Below are positions 25,364-35,267 of a stretch of 64,000 nt of DNA, one piece after another; the stretch's first letter is position 1; the number at the start of each line of letters is the position of its first letter. Where the stretch lies: NCBI GenBank assembly GCA_037126765.1, contig JBBCBC010000034.1, positions 16,056,691-16,120,690 on the forward strand, given 5' to 3'. The notes under the pieces were generated by a model. That model ran no database searches. It was not told the DNA's origin and saw only the letters and a list, made by a program, of their open reading frames with translations. The stretch comes from Stenogyne calaminthoides (taxonomy: Eukaryota; Streptophyta; Magnoliopsida; Lamiales; Lamiaceae). The position numbers were made by a program, and so were the translations under genes.

Positions 25364-26131
25364 CTACCCCTCAACGTTATTTGGGATCCCGCTGACAAGC
25401 TCTTTGGCCTTGCAAAGCTGCACGGCGTGATAGCCCCCGGCCTGAGCAATGGGCGACATCACGTAGCCGATCTCCCCAGGATTGGGTAATCTCCTCAAAC
25501 CGGCTTGCCCCAACACGACCATGGTAGAAATAATGTAGCTCCACCCATTTGGGGTAATTTGTGTGAGGCTCAGATTCCAAGCCGCCAACAAATGGGAGAT
25601 GGTCGGATGCAATGGGAATCGGATTCCAGCAGCCATGGTTGGCTCATTCACAGCTATCATCCCCGGGGGAGGCTGATCGGCGCTATCATCAGAGGTCGCT
25701 CCATAAAAATGAACGTTCAGCGGCACTTTGTACAGGCGGCGGAGTCCCTGCACAAAGCGATCAGAAAGTACCGACCTGTACATCTTATCGGATACCGCGT
25801 ACTGCAATATCACCGACTTGCGATATTGACGCTCAAGTTGCTTGTAGGGAGCAGCCCGGTGATACAACTCGTAGTCGAAAACCCGCTGATAAGCCCCATA
25901 GTCCAGAGCCGGGGCAGAGGGACTCGCCGATGCCGACTGCGCCGGAGGAGCAGAACGGAGGGGATTAATGTCCAAGGGGGGGAGATGAGTAATTTCGGCT
26001 AACTCCTCCAAAAACCAATCCTCCACCGATTCATCATTGGCATCATCTTCCCGTCTGTCGCCCATAGCCCGAGCCGAAGAACCCTTGCCAATATGCATTG
26101 CGGCGGATCCAGAATCTCTACCGCGGCACAT
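25364..26131 (-). CDS. Gypsy G antisense ORF, plant gypsy-type transposon domain
   Basis: A frame of 255 residues, opposite to gag-pol, between integrase and the 3' LTR. After an acidic N-terminus (SVEDWFLEELAEITHLPPLD) and a Pro/Ser-rich stretch there is a Tyr-rich segment, YGAYQRVFDYELYHR. At residues 171-197 the pattern RFPLHP...L...L...Q(I)TPNGW is found. This pattern is characteristic of the plant putative gypsy-type transposon family (Pfam Transposase_28). Antisense extra ORFs at this position are known from Tat/Retand elements. Their function is unknown. The start is uncertain: an upstream in-frame ATG at about 26215 (MDFGIPGS) is separated by a stop. Confidence 0.7.
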   Translation of the reverse strand: MCRGRDSGSAAMHIGKGSSARAMGDRREDDANDESVEDWFLEELAEITHLPPLDINPLRSAPPAQSASASPSAPALDYGAYQRVFDYELYHRAAPYKQLERQYRKSVILQYAVSDKMYRSVLSDRFVQGLRRLYKVPLNVHFYGATSDDSADQPPPGMIAVNEPTMAAGIRFPLHPTISHLLAAWNLSLTQITPNGWSYIISTMVVLGQAGLRRLPNPGEIGYVMSPIAQAGGYHAVQLCKAKELVSGIPNNVEG

Positions 26132-26664
26132 GGCGAGAGGAATATCATCCTATGAAGAGGAAGAAACCACCATGGGTCGTGGAACGGAGATGGAGCCAGG
26201 AATCCCAAAATCCATAAAAAAATAGGTCCAAAGGAAGATATTTACCTGTTTGAGTCCAACACCAGGAAGTAGGGAGGATTCTTTTGGCGAAATCGTGAAC
26301 TGGAAAAGGAAGAAACAATCAAAATTCTCTTAGGAGGATAAAAGTTTTTGAAAACCTAATTCCCCCGCCTATTAATAGAAGAAGAAGAGGGGCCAAAACG
26401 CAATTACAAGAAAGCCAAGCCCCTCCAGCAAATGAATTGCGGGGTTCACGCGTGTAAATCACCGCGACGTCCCATTGGGCCCTCCTACGGGGCCTCACGT
26501 CATCAGCCTGGCAAGCTATCATTTCAAATCTCCGAAAATCAAGGAAAGTTTGGATGCGCCGATCCGCAATATCGAGGTGACTTTTCGTCTACTCGGGGCA
26601 AGAAGTTGCATTCCGAGCTAACTATGAGATCAAATCGATATCTCGATGCATAACACACGACCTC
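26132..26664. other. G leader of antisense ORF and pre-LTR spacer
   Basis: No further gene was seen. Read on the - strand it would hold the promoter and 5' leader of the antisense ORF. A - strand frame at 26522-26319 has no recognisable motif. Confidence 0.45.
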
Positions 26665-26679
26665 GACTTGAGGGGCAAT
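26665..26679 (+). other. Polypurine tract of gypsy G
   Basis: gacttgaggggcaat lies directly before tgttgtacag, the inferred 3' LTR start. The ttgaggggcaat form is typical of Tat/Retand elements. Confidence 0.8.
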
Positions 26680-27307
26680 TGTTGTACAGATTATTCTGCT
26701 TTCCCCCATGCCCCAAGGATAGCGAATTTAGAGACAAGCATATCCAGGTGACATCAGCAAAAGAAGGTTGCTCGAAGATGGAGAGCACCCTAATCGTGGA
26801 AAAAAGGAAGTGGCGACCTAAACAAAGCAAGGCGTGTCTACCATCCGAAGCCGGGCGACGGAACAAATAACGGTCAATCGAGCCTACCTAAGAAAAGCAT
26901 TCGGCAAGCCTCTCGATCCGTCCGAGAGTTTTGCCCCACAACTAGCGCACATTAAAGGGGCAATCTCAACCCCGTCAAAGGAAACAGGCGACTTGCAAGA
27001 ATGAAGCCATCTATGGAGCATAGTCCCTTATGTAATCTCCCATCCATGAGGTGGGACTAACAATATAAATAGACCAATAAGGTCACATGGAAAAAGGTTG
27101 GATATCTTAGACTCTAGGCACTAATAATATACAAATCTCCTGGTTTGGTTGCCCCCGGACGTAGTCTGATTCTAAGGACGAACCGGGTCATCAAATCATC
27201 TTGTTTTTTATTACAATTATTGTTCAACTGACTCAATTATTGTCACGTCTATGAATTTTTGGCTTACTTTCGACCTCAGGTTGGTCAAGTGACCATAAAA
27301 GCGCACA
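26680..27307 (+). mobile_element. Gypsy G 3' LTR
   Basis: Starts tgttgtacag after the polypurine tract. The end is placed at gcgcaca (27301-27307) because it gives TG...CA and the next bases lead into the different, tcgag-rich sequence. The partner LTR is not available, so the right border could be off by tens of bases. Inside is a TATA box with a following transcript-like region. Confidence 0.6.
27064..27071 (+). promoter_or_regulatory. TATA box in gypsy G LTR
   Basis: tataaata, about 385 bp into the LTR and followed by gacc, the usual setting for the LTR transcription start. In the 3' LTR it would drive readout into the flank. Confidence 0.6.
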
Positions 27308-28019
27308 TATTTTTATACTTTTTATTTCGACTCGAAATGGGTTGCTTTCAGACGAGTAGCCCAAAGATTTCCCCCAACTCACTTTACTCGCATGCTCAAA
27401 ATCCCGAGTAGATTGGCTCGACTCGATTGACCAGCTCGAGTCGAGTGGCCTGGCTCGAGTCGAGCTACATGATTTTCAGCAATTTTTCAGCAATTCTTCA
27501 AAGTTGTATTTTTCAAGCCCATTTCTTGCTTAGCTCGACCCGTTCTACACTGCTCGAGTTGAGCAACACTCTTTCCTAAAGTTTTTGCCAAATCATCCTC
27601 GTTTTCCCTTCAAAACCTGCACAATCAAGCATACATGCATTAGATGAACTTTTCTACCAATTCCAACAATATAATGGTTAAAATCATGCAAGAATCATCA
27701 AATCTAGCTATGAAAGAACACAAAATCTCAAGTAAAATCACCACTAATCAACCCCCCCGATTTGCTTGTCCCCAAGCAAAAAAAGAGAAAACCAAAGGGG
27801 AGATTGCTTGAGATTCAAATAGTGATCCAAGTTCAAGTTCAAGACAAGACAAATCAACTTTCCTCTTAAAGCACCACATTACCAATCAAACTCTTCACCA
27901 CTTCAAGTCAAACATGATCAAAATGCAACTCGGTCAAATGCACTCATTCATCATTCTCACGGGTAGTGTATCTCTCATCCCTAAAGTGTATAGGGTCATG
28001 CATCTCTCCATCGTCAATC
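27308..28019 (-). mobile_element. Athila-like remnant, left of the D insertion
   Basis: Continues at 37117 beyond D, as the D target duplication shows. 27330-27570 is rich in ctcgagt/tcgag words. At 27750-27780 the - strand has a g-rich tract (ggggggtt) preceded by a small inverted repeat, tttgcttg/caagcaaa. This motif is common just before the 3' LTR of Athila-type elements. No coding frame was seen. Confidence 0.6.
28015..28019. repeat. Target-site duplication of D, left (CAATC)
   Basis: caatc directly before tgttgggg. It is matched by caatc directly after the other LTR at 37117-37121. Confidence 0.92.
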
Positions 28020-29870
28020 TGTTGGGGAATAAGTTGCACAGATCTATTCGGGGTAAATATTTAAATACAAATTTAATTCTTTAATTATTACTAGCATGAA
28101 TTAATCCTATATTAATTCAAATAATAATTGCAACAACATATCATGCATATAAAAAGCCACGTAAAACTTATGCATGCGGAATCTACGGGTTTACGTGAAC
28201 GTACCTCTCGGGATGGCAGTGACTTTGGTCGGACGGACTAACCAAAAGGACTTCCCAAGTATTCCCTTAGCCCTTGCTCAACTATCCGGTGGAAGGACAC
28301 TCGTCGAACAATTAACAAAAGGAAAAAATAAACTTTGTTGCACCACCTTTGTGGATTTGCTAATATTTCCAGCACATGGAATTGTACTTGGGAATGAACT
28401 AATCATCCCCTATTTATAGGAGAGGGAGTGGTCGAATTTTATGTAGAAAATCAATGTGGGAAAAGACTTTTCTTGGTCACCAAGAAATCTTGAATATATC
28501 TTCTATATTCTTTTTCCATAATTAAAATATTCCACAAAAATCCCACCTCATCTATTATGGTGATTTTTGAAAATTTAGTGTTACAAGAATCCAAGATTTG
28601 GATCTTCTTGAATTTATGAGATATTCTTGTATTTCAAGAAATACATATCTTCCATAATATCTTTTCAAGAAAATCAAGAAAAATCTTTCTTGCCCACTAT
28701 ATTTTCAAAATTTCGAAATATTCTATATAGATACCAAATGGGAGATTTCTTGAATTTAATGAGATAATCTTGTATTCCAAGAATACATATCTTCATTCCA
28801 TAACAAAATTCAAAGAAAATCTTTCTCCCTCTTTTATCCATAATTTTCGAAAATTTAGAGGAAATATTAAGCAACAATATTTATTTTATTTTAATCACAT
28901 TTTCAGTTATTGGACTATTTGTTGGGCTACTCAGGGGGCCTTTAGGAGAATTAAGATTGGACCTTCTAATGGATCTTGAATATCTAATATTGAGCCACAA
29001 TATAATTCAAGCCCATAAATATTAATTAATCCCACTACATAATTAATATTGCACCATCCATCTTAACCCATATTACAGTCAATATGGCTCAGGTCATTAT
29101 TTCAGGTGTGTTTAAGATTATCTAGCCCATTAATTAATTCAAGCCACCTGAAATAGCTTTCCGTTAATTAATATCTTTTGTCCTTGGTCGAGGAACGATT
29201 CAACATTATTATCCATCAGGAAACTAATTCCACTTGCAAGATTTGGTATGATAAAACTTATGAACCTCCCAAAGGGGGCAAATCAAGCAAAAGCGTGCTT
29301 GCACACCGATTCTTCGTATTAAATCTTAGCAATCACATGTGACCAATAATATTGCCCAAGATAAAAAGTATTGAATCTCTTTGATTCGCTACCCATGATA
29401 AGTCAAAGCAATAGTTACCAATCCCACGTGTTCCTATTTAAGGGACGAAGGTTAAGAAACAACGAACCACTGAGGTCTAATTCTTCCTTGTTCAGTTCTG
29501 AAGAATTTATCTTCCTGTAGGTCCTATTCGGTTGCATCGGTCATGCACTAGTGTAATCTCTTGGTCAAGACAAACCAAATCGAGCCTTACACCTCAACCT
29601 TTCGCGATGGTTGTTCATTTCCATCTAGGTCGTGAAATGGCGTACTTTTTAGTTACAAGGGATTTATTAATTTAATCTTCGTGATCCGGTATCACTAAAT
29701 TAACTACAGTGTAACACGTACGAATTATTGAACAGTTATGCAGTAAATATATATAACATTCAATCATATTTAAAGCATCAGTGATAAACAATTTATTTCA
29801 GTAAATAAGTCTGAAAATTCTGCTTCGATTATACAAAGTAAAAAGCATACTTTTCAGTATAATCCCAACA
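28020..29870 (-). mobile_element. Copia D 3' LTR
   Basis: 1851 bp, tgttggggaa to aatcccaaca, followed by the polypurine tract. The TATA box on the - strand is at 28411-28418. In this copy two CCGG-type sites of the other LTRs appear as cagg (for example ctcaggtcattatttcagg at 29088-29106, versus cccggtcattatttcccg at 36342-36359). The substitutions therefore go both ways. Confidence 0.95.
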
Positions 29871-29882
29871 ATCTCCCACTTA
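29871..29882 (-). other. Polypurine tract of copia D
   Basis: On the - strand taagtgggagat, directly before the LTR start tgttgggatt. Confidence 0.85.
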
Positions 29883-29991
29883 TACTCAAAGTCTGCTTTT
29901 AAGTATACTACAACACGTCTCGAGTAATCCGTGACATCTAATGTCACCTACACCTAACCTAATAATTTCTCCCACTTATACTCAAAGCAGA

Positions 29992-30500
29992 TTAGCAAAC
30001 GGTCTTGACACCCATTCCTTCCACATGTCTCTCGAATGTATTCAGAGGCAGACTCTTTGTGAATGGATTTGCTAGGTTATCCTCAGACGCTATCTTTGCC
30101 ACATCTATATCTCCTCTCTTAACGATGACTCGTATAAGATGGTATTTCCTTTCAATGTGTTTGCTGGCTTTGTGGGATCTTGGTTCCCTTGAATTTGCAA
30201 ATCGCTCAAGCATTGTCACAATAAATGATGATTCTTTGGGCAAATTCGAACCACATCTAAGTTCACAAGGAAGTGCTTGAGCAAACCGCTTCTTTTTTTG
30301 CCTCATTATGACTACATATTCGACTTCCATGGTAGAATCTGCGACGCATTTCGCTGACGCTTCTCCATCACGGCTCCTCTCCCCATGCAAAACACACTAC
30401 CAGAGGTAGATTTTCTCGAGTCTATGTCTGATTGGAAATCCGAGTTCGTGTAACCAATGGGGATTGGACTTCCTGACTGATAAACCAACATTCTATCCCG
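29992..30500 (-). pseudogene. Copia D RNase H
   Basis: Degrades the RNA of the RNA-DNA hybrid. The frame at 30390-29992 keeps the first acidic residues (ADSTMEVEYV) and the conserved end NSREPRSHKASKHIERKYH, then KIASEDNLANPFTKSLP and the stop. The CDN block with the catalytic Asp is lost to a local frameshift (read as IVTMLERFAN). It lies 3' of RT on the same strand, as in other copia elements. Confidence 0.85.
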
Positions 30501-30512
30501 AGTTCTTTTCAG

Positions 30513-31283
30513 TTACTTCGGAATGTTTTTAACTACCGTCCAATGCTCTTTCCCGGGGTTACTTTGATATCTTGCCACCATGCCTACGGCAAAGCAGATA
30601 TCCGGTCTCGTACACAACATTGCATACATAAGACTTCCGACAGCCGAAGCATAAGGAATGCCTTTCATGTCATCTATCTCCTCTCTCGTCTTAGGGGACA
30701 TTTTCTTGGATAGATGGATTCCATGCCTGAAAGGTACGAATCCTTTCTTGGAATTTTGCATACTGAAATGTTTCAAGACAGTGTCTATGTATGAAGCTTG
30801 CGATAAGCCTAACATCCTTTTCTTGCGATCTCGAGTGATCTTGATCCCAAGGGCGTGCCTGGCATCCCCTAAGTCCTTCATATCAAACTGTTTTGAAAGC
30901 CATGCCCTTACGTCTGATAACACCTTCACATTGTTCCCGATGATCAGAATGTCATCTACGTATAGTACTAAGAATACCAATGCAGTTCCGACACGCTTTT
31001 TATAAACACAACTTTCAAACTCATTTTGATCAAACCCATAAGACTTTATAACATGATCAAAACATTGGTTCCAAGCTCTGGATGCCTGTTTGAGTCCATA
31101 AATGGACTTCTTGAGCTTACAAACAAGATGTTCTTGGCCTGTTTCAATGAAACCTTGGGGTTGTTGCATATAGATCTCTTCGTCAAGACTTCCGTTAAGG
31201 AAAGCTGTCTTGACATCCATTTGCCAGATTTCAAAGTCGAAATGCGCAGCAATCGATAAGAGAATACGAATGGACTTAAGCAT
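30513..31283 (-). CDS. Copia D reverse transcriptase, long intact core
   Basis: RNA-directed DNA polymerase (RVT_2 family). 256 residues in one frame. Motif A is QMDVKTAFLNG with catalytic Asp23. KSIYGLKQASRAWN is at about residues 59-72. The catalytic YVDD is at residues 108-111, followed by ILIIGN. Later blocks are FDMKDLGDARHALGIKI, IPYASAVGSLMYAM and RPDICFAVG. The N-terminal part of the RT domain is in another frame at 31632-31306. The Met used is internal to the polyprotein, not a true start. This is the best-preserved enzyme in the window. Confidence 0.93.
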   Translation of the reverse strand: MLKSIRILLSIAAHFDFEIWQMDVKTAFLNGSLDEEIYMQQPQGFIETGQEHLVCKLKKSIYGLKQASRAWNQCFDHVIKSYGFDQNEFESCVYKKRVGTALVFLVLYVDDILIIGNNVKVLSDVRAWLSKQFDMKDLGDARHALGIKITRDRKKRMLGLSQASYIDTVLKHFSMQNSKKGFVPFRHGIHLSKKMSPKTREEIDDMKGIPYASAVGSLMYAMLCTRPDICFAVGMVARYQSNPGKEHWTVVKNIPK

Positions 31284-31305
31284 GGCTACTGGCGAAAAAG
31301 TTTCC

Positions 31306-31632
31306 TCATAATCGATCCCTTCTTTCTGAGTAGTAACCTTTCGCCACTAGTCTTGCTTTGAAGGTTTCAACCTTCCCGTCCGGTCCTCTTTTCCTCTTAT
31401 ATACCCACTTGCATCCAATGAGTTTGACCCCATTAAGTGGTTCGACTAGCTCCCACACTCTATTATGAAACATAGAACCCATTTCGGCTTTCATTGCTAT
31501 TTGCCAAGAATCTGCATCCTTATCTTGGAGTGCCTCGTCATATGTCCATGGGTCTGATTCGTCTTGTCCGGGAATCAAGTCCGAGGACTCTCCTATTCCA
31601 TGAATCTCTCGGGTGTCTAACAACCCTCCCAC
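31306..31632 (-). pseudogene. Copia D, linker and N-terminal end of RT
   Basis: 108 residues ending out of frame with the RT core. It contains the pre-RT region ALQDKDADSWQIAMKAEM and VWELVEPLNG, and the first RT block IGCKWVYKRKRGPDGKVE, then ARLVAKGY. The break to the next frame lies at about 31330-31290, in the stretch that normally reads into the FSPV region. Confidence 0.88.
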
Positions 31633-31639
31633 TCTGACG

Positions 31640-32660
31640 AGGCTCGGTTTGAAAGCGTATCGTTTGGTATATCATCTAGTAATGGGTTGGCAATGAGGTT
31701 TGCCCTCTAAGCTCATTTAAGGTAATCTCACTTCTGGGTTTTCTTTGGTTCATATAGTCTTCTTCCAAAAATCTAAAGTGGGTGCTTATGACCACCTTTT
31801 GATCTTCAGGACCATAGAACATACACCCTTTTGTTCCCTCGGGGTATCCTACAAATGTTTTTTAATTACGATCGAGGATCTAATTTACCGACTTCCTTAT
31901 CCAACACGTAGGCCGGACACCCCCAAATTCTCATGTGTCTCACACTAGGCTTGCGCCGGGTCCACAATTCTTTGGGAGTTTTGGAAACCGATTTGGATAG
32001 CACCAAGTTCAGAATTTAAGTCGCTGTTTCCAAGGTATGACCCCAGAACGACTCGGGAAGATCCGCATAACTCATCATTGATCTAACCATTTCCAAAAGA
32101 ATTATGTTTCCTCGCTCTGCAACCCCGTTTTGGTGAGGGGTTAGGGTGCGATGTTTGGGATACAATCCCTTCATCGGATAAGCGGTTCAAAAACTCATAT
32201 TTGAGGTATTCGCCTCCACGATCGGATCGTAGAGACTTGATCGTTTTCCCTATGATTCTCTGTTTGAGCCTTAAATTCTTAGAATTTTTCAAAGGTCTCA
32301 TATTCATGCTTCATAAGGAAAATGTACCTTGGTAATCATCAATAAAATTACTCATAACCTCCTCTTGCTTTGGTTGACATTGGACCACATACATACGTGT
32401 GAGCGATCTCTAACACTTCTTTGGCCCTATTCCCTTTGCTCCAAATGCCCTCTTGGTCATATTACCCTCCAAACATGATTCGCGGGTTGGGATTTGTTCA
32501 ACTTGGAGACGGCTCCGGTGAACCATCTTTCACCAACCTTTGGATCCTCTTTTGGATTTATATGACCTAATCTTAGATGCCAAAGAAGTATTTCGTTGCT
32601 CACGCTTTCTTTTTGTCGGAAATAGTTGATGTGTTATAGGATGCATTTCATGAGTGGTGT
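31640..32660 (-). pseudogene. Copia D integrase region
   Basis: DNA integrase, heavily frame-broken. On the - strand, LWHL-type pre-integrase sequence lies at about 32620-32440 (KRIQRLVKDGSPE). The core with KTIKSLRSDRGGEYL is at 32265-32190 and contains the second catalytic Asp. It is followed by GIVSQ and a damaged version of the block that normally contains the catalytic Glu. The C-terminal SH3-like connection is expected at about 31950-31750, but only short pieces are visible there. Confidence 0.8.
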
Positions 32661-32872
32661 GCGCGAGTTAATTGTATAGAGATTTTCCATCAATGTCCCG
32701 TAACAGATACACTCCTCATTTCAAAAATGATGTCATTCTTATTAGAAGAAACTTAGTGTCCTTTAATCAAATTTTAGAAACTGAAAGTGAATTCTTTCTA
32801 AAACTGGGAACATAAAGATACTCTCAAAAAACTTTATCTTCAAAAGATAGGTGCACTTTTCCCACTGCTTTA

Positions 32873-33000
32873 ACTGCTACTCATGTAGCATTGCAATGTC
32901 TGCTACTTGCGTAGTATTGCAATAATCGTTACTATCATAGCATTGCAATATCTGCCATTTACGTAGCATTGCAATGTCTTCTACTTTCGTAACGTTGCCC
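32873..33000 (-). repeat. 26-27 bp tandem repeat inside pol of copia D
   Basis: About 4.8 imperfect units of tgctacttgcgtag and cattgcaatgtc. It lies between the protease active-site block and the pre-integrase region. One frame on the - strand repeats VADIAML. The frame of the downstream AVKAVGKVHLSFE block carries a stop inside the last unit. The array is a local expansion within what is normally unique protease-to-integrase sequence. Confidence 0.75.
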
Positions 33001-33009
33001 AGTGTGATG

Positions 33010-33110
33010 AGGATCTCACTCCCACTAAGTTGCCGGATCATTTAGAACCCGTGAAGCCAACATGGTTAGTGGATCTCGTATCAACTACCCATGAATGAGA
33101 AGTATACACC
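33010..33110 (-). pseudogene. Copia D protease active-site region
   Basis: Aspartic protease. The - strand reads SWVVDTRSTNHVGFTGSK, the counterpart of the copia motif WVIDTGATNH. The glycine of D-T-G is an Arg here (gatacgagatcc). A gatacaggatcc original would restore D-T-G-S, and the difference is the same CAG to CG type seen elsewhere in the window. The rest of the protease is only partly readable because of the adjacent tandem array. Confidence 0.7.
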
Positions 33111-33129
33111 GCTAAACAAGTTTCAACAA

Positions 33130-33730
33130 CTAGTGCGTGAGAATTACCTTTCTTTCCGTCCCTTTTGGGGTTGGAACAGGCAAAACCTCCATTGTCCTCT
33201 CTTACCGTATCTTAAGCACTTCCTCTTTGAATTTTCCTTGACACAACAAGCATTCCTCATCTTACCATTGCCCTTGGCAACAATTGAGTTTTATTGCTTA
33301 TGGCGTTTTGGTCCTCTTCTTTATCTTGCCTCCCTTTGGCCTAGAAGATGAAAACAGACCACTTGCCGTCAAAGCTTGAGTTTGGTGCCTTATCAACATT
33401 TCTGCCGAGACCAAAAGCTTGCAACAAATTAGCTAGCGAGGCCAAAATGCTCAAAAAACTTTTTGGGCAGAGAGTGAAGTACCAAATTCATCTGAGTCTC
33501 CAGATCATAATCTGCACTCAGAATCTCAAGTTTGTTTAGATGGGCCATCTATTTTGAGGACGTAATCCCTTACGGGTTTGCCCTCCACCATTTTCAAATG
33601 ACGACATCTCTCATAAGGTGATCGACGAGTCCCGCATGTTTTGACTCGTCGGTTGGCTCATCCCGATTTTGGTGTGTCAAGAATCACTTGTGCTTTTTTA
33701 TGCGATTAGGAAAATTATAATTTTTTCGTT
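33130..33730 (-). pseudogene. Copia D gag, C-terminal half
   Basis: Capsid protein, recognisable on the - strand in shifting frames: a KMVEGKPVREYV-like stretch at about 33600-33560, then AHLNKLEILSADYDLETQMN and LVLHSLPKKFFEHF (33540-33440), the core of the copia gag (UBN2) domain. A degraded Cys-containing basic stretch (NACCVKENSKRKCLRYGKRG, about 33275-33160) stands where the zinc knuckle is expected. Confidence 0.7.
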
Positions 33731-34489
33731 TCCAATCAATATAGTTTCCATACATGTTGTATTAACTTTAAGTATAATAACAGTGGATTAAAAGGCAACG
33801 ACATGCTGAACTGAAATAAACAACTATATGCAATAGCACAAGTATATCACAAGATTCGATCACATGCCATCATATTTAAAATCTCAAAAAAAAAATATGA
33901 ACATGCATCACCAACATCTCAAAAACAGTTTAAATAAGCCTTGGCGTGGGGTGGGTCATTATTTAAACATATTCAAGCAGTTACAAACAAGAACGATTTA
34001 CAAACCTTTAATATCCAGTTAATAGTTGGCTCCCTTGACTTGACCAATATAAAATTGGCGAGGACTTGGGGAAGTATATGCATATCAATTTTATACCTAA
34101 GTAATAACCACGATTAAATCTGGAATACTATTTTGCTTTGATCGAGCCTCTTGGGAGGTCATCGCCGCCACTAGTAATAACCCACAATCATCCGTTTGGA
34201 ATTAATTCATGTGAAAGCTATCTTTTGACCGTCGTGGGGGAATTTCTCCAAAAAATTCACAAATAAATAAATCATGGAGGTCGAGAATTAATTCAATTTT
34301 ATTATCCAGGAATAAAATTGTCAATTAATTATTTAAACATACTTAGTAATTTTGAAGGTGAGATTTTTTCATTTGGCAACCCTCATGCAAACACATTTAA
34401 ACAAATTAAATAAAGCATAAGATAGCACAAATAAATCAAGCAAAAAAAAAAAAAACATATTGGGCACAAATTATCCAATTGTCATGGTT
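33731..34489 (-). other. Copia D, unassigned stretch before gag core
   Basis: A+T-rich with oligo-A runs (33887-33896, 34443-34454). No gag N-terminus could be read on the - strand and no other gene on either strand. It may be a decayed or replaced gag N-terminal part, or untranslated leader. Confidence 0.5.
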
Positions 34490-34554
34490 TGATTTTTCTT
34501 GGCTTGATCTTGAAAAAACACATCTCGAATTTCTCCCTCGTTCCGTCTCGAAAA

Positions 34555-34930
34555 AAAATACTTCGTCTCGAACGCCACGCCATCCAAGATCCGCCGGTAT
34601 GCGCCCGCAGATCCGGCCCGCCAGCCAACCCTAGACAACCCGGCACCGCCCGGGTGGGCGTGCCGCCGGTGCCTCAAGACCGTCGGTGGCGTCAGGCGGG
34701 ACGTGAGCGGCGCATCGCATTCAAGACGCTTCAAAGCTCAGGCGACCTCCTCGGCCCGCGTCCGTCCTGGTTCGCCGCCCGCTTGCACCGCCCGTCGTCT
34801 TGGCCCGAGTACAAGCGGGTACCGCGTCGCGCTGGCGCTTCGCCCGTCGCCTCTTTCTGGCCGTCGCTTTCGGCTGGCGCCAAGCCCCGTCGCCCGTCGC
34901 TGTGGTAGCGCCCGCCCTTCGCCGGGTTCG
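34555..34930 (-). other. GC-rich island in the leader of copia D
   Basis: About 375 bp of strongly GC-rich DNA in A+T-rich surroundings, with several cgcccgtcg-type words (34790-34900). Frames on both strands are open simply because stop codons are rare here, and none shows a domain. It lies between the 5' LTR and gag, so it would be transcribed as a structured leader. It may also be captured foreign sequence. Confidence 0.6.
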
Positions 34931-35250
34931 GATTTTGTCCTTTAATTCTTTGTCTCTTCGTTCCGATCCGATTTACAATTTATTTACCAAAAATAAATAA
35001 ACCTAGATCTAGACTAGTCTATTACATTGATCAAATCAAACAAATCCTAGTCTACTCGTGGATTTTCTCACGAGGCAAAACAAATCCGAACGAATCGAAT
35101 TAAAACCACAATTTATATGCATGCATAAATAAACACATTAAAATCCATGAAAATTGGATACCTGCAAAACAGATCTAACAGTTCTACTATCCAATTTCAA
35201 ATTTAATGTCCACGAATTAAATTACAATTTAAATAATTGAGCAAAACATT

Positions 35251-35263
35251 GGCTCACGATATG
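35251..35263 (-). other. Primer-binding site of copia D (blurred)
   Basis: ggctcacgatatg directly left of the LTR. A tRNA-iMet site would read ggctctgatacca in this orientation. The difference is mainly CTG to ACG, plus end changes. In the left copy the same place reads ggctcgatatgc. Confidence 0.55.
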
Positions 35264-35267
35264 CGAT

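Larger units (their letters stand above)
15891..27307 (+). mobile_element. Ty3-gypsy element G, Tat/Retand-like, 5' end lost in gap
   Basis: Order on the + strand: gag (15891-16817 and 18657-19180), protease, RT, RNase H, integrase. A spacer, an antisense ORF, a polypurine tract and a 3' LTR follow. No chromodomain follows the integrase. The gag finger type, the protease-RT-RNase H-integrase order and the antisense ORF before the 3' LTR are Tat-lineage traits. A solo D LTR (16818-18656) interrupts gag. The 5' LTR and primer site are not in the window, so no target duplication can be checked. Confidence 0.85.

Noticed and set aside
25505..26002. + strand frames of 118-165 codons
   Set aside because: They are opposite to the antisense ORF, which has a recognisable domain pattern. 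The + frames have none.
32873..33000. Possible CRISPR-like array
   Set aside because: Units are direct neighbours without unique spacers and lie inside retrotransposon pol of a plant genome. It is a minisatellite.
34489..35000. Overlapping frames of up to 139 codons on both strands
   Set aside because: They are open because the GC-rich island lacks stop codons. There is no motif, and frames are open on both strands at once.
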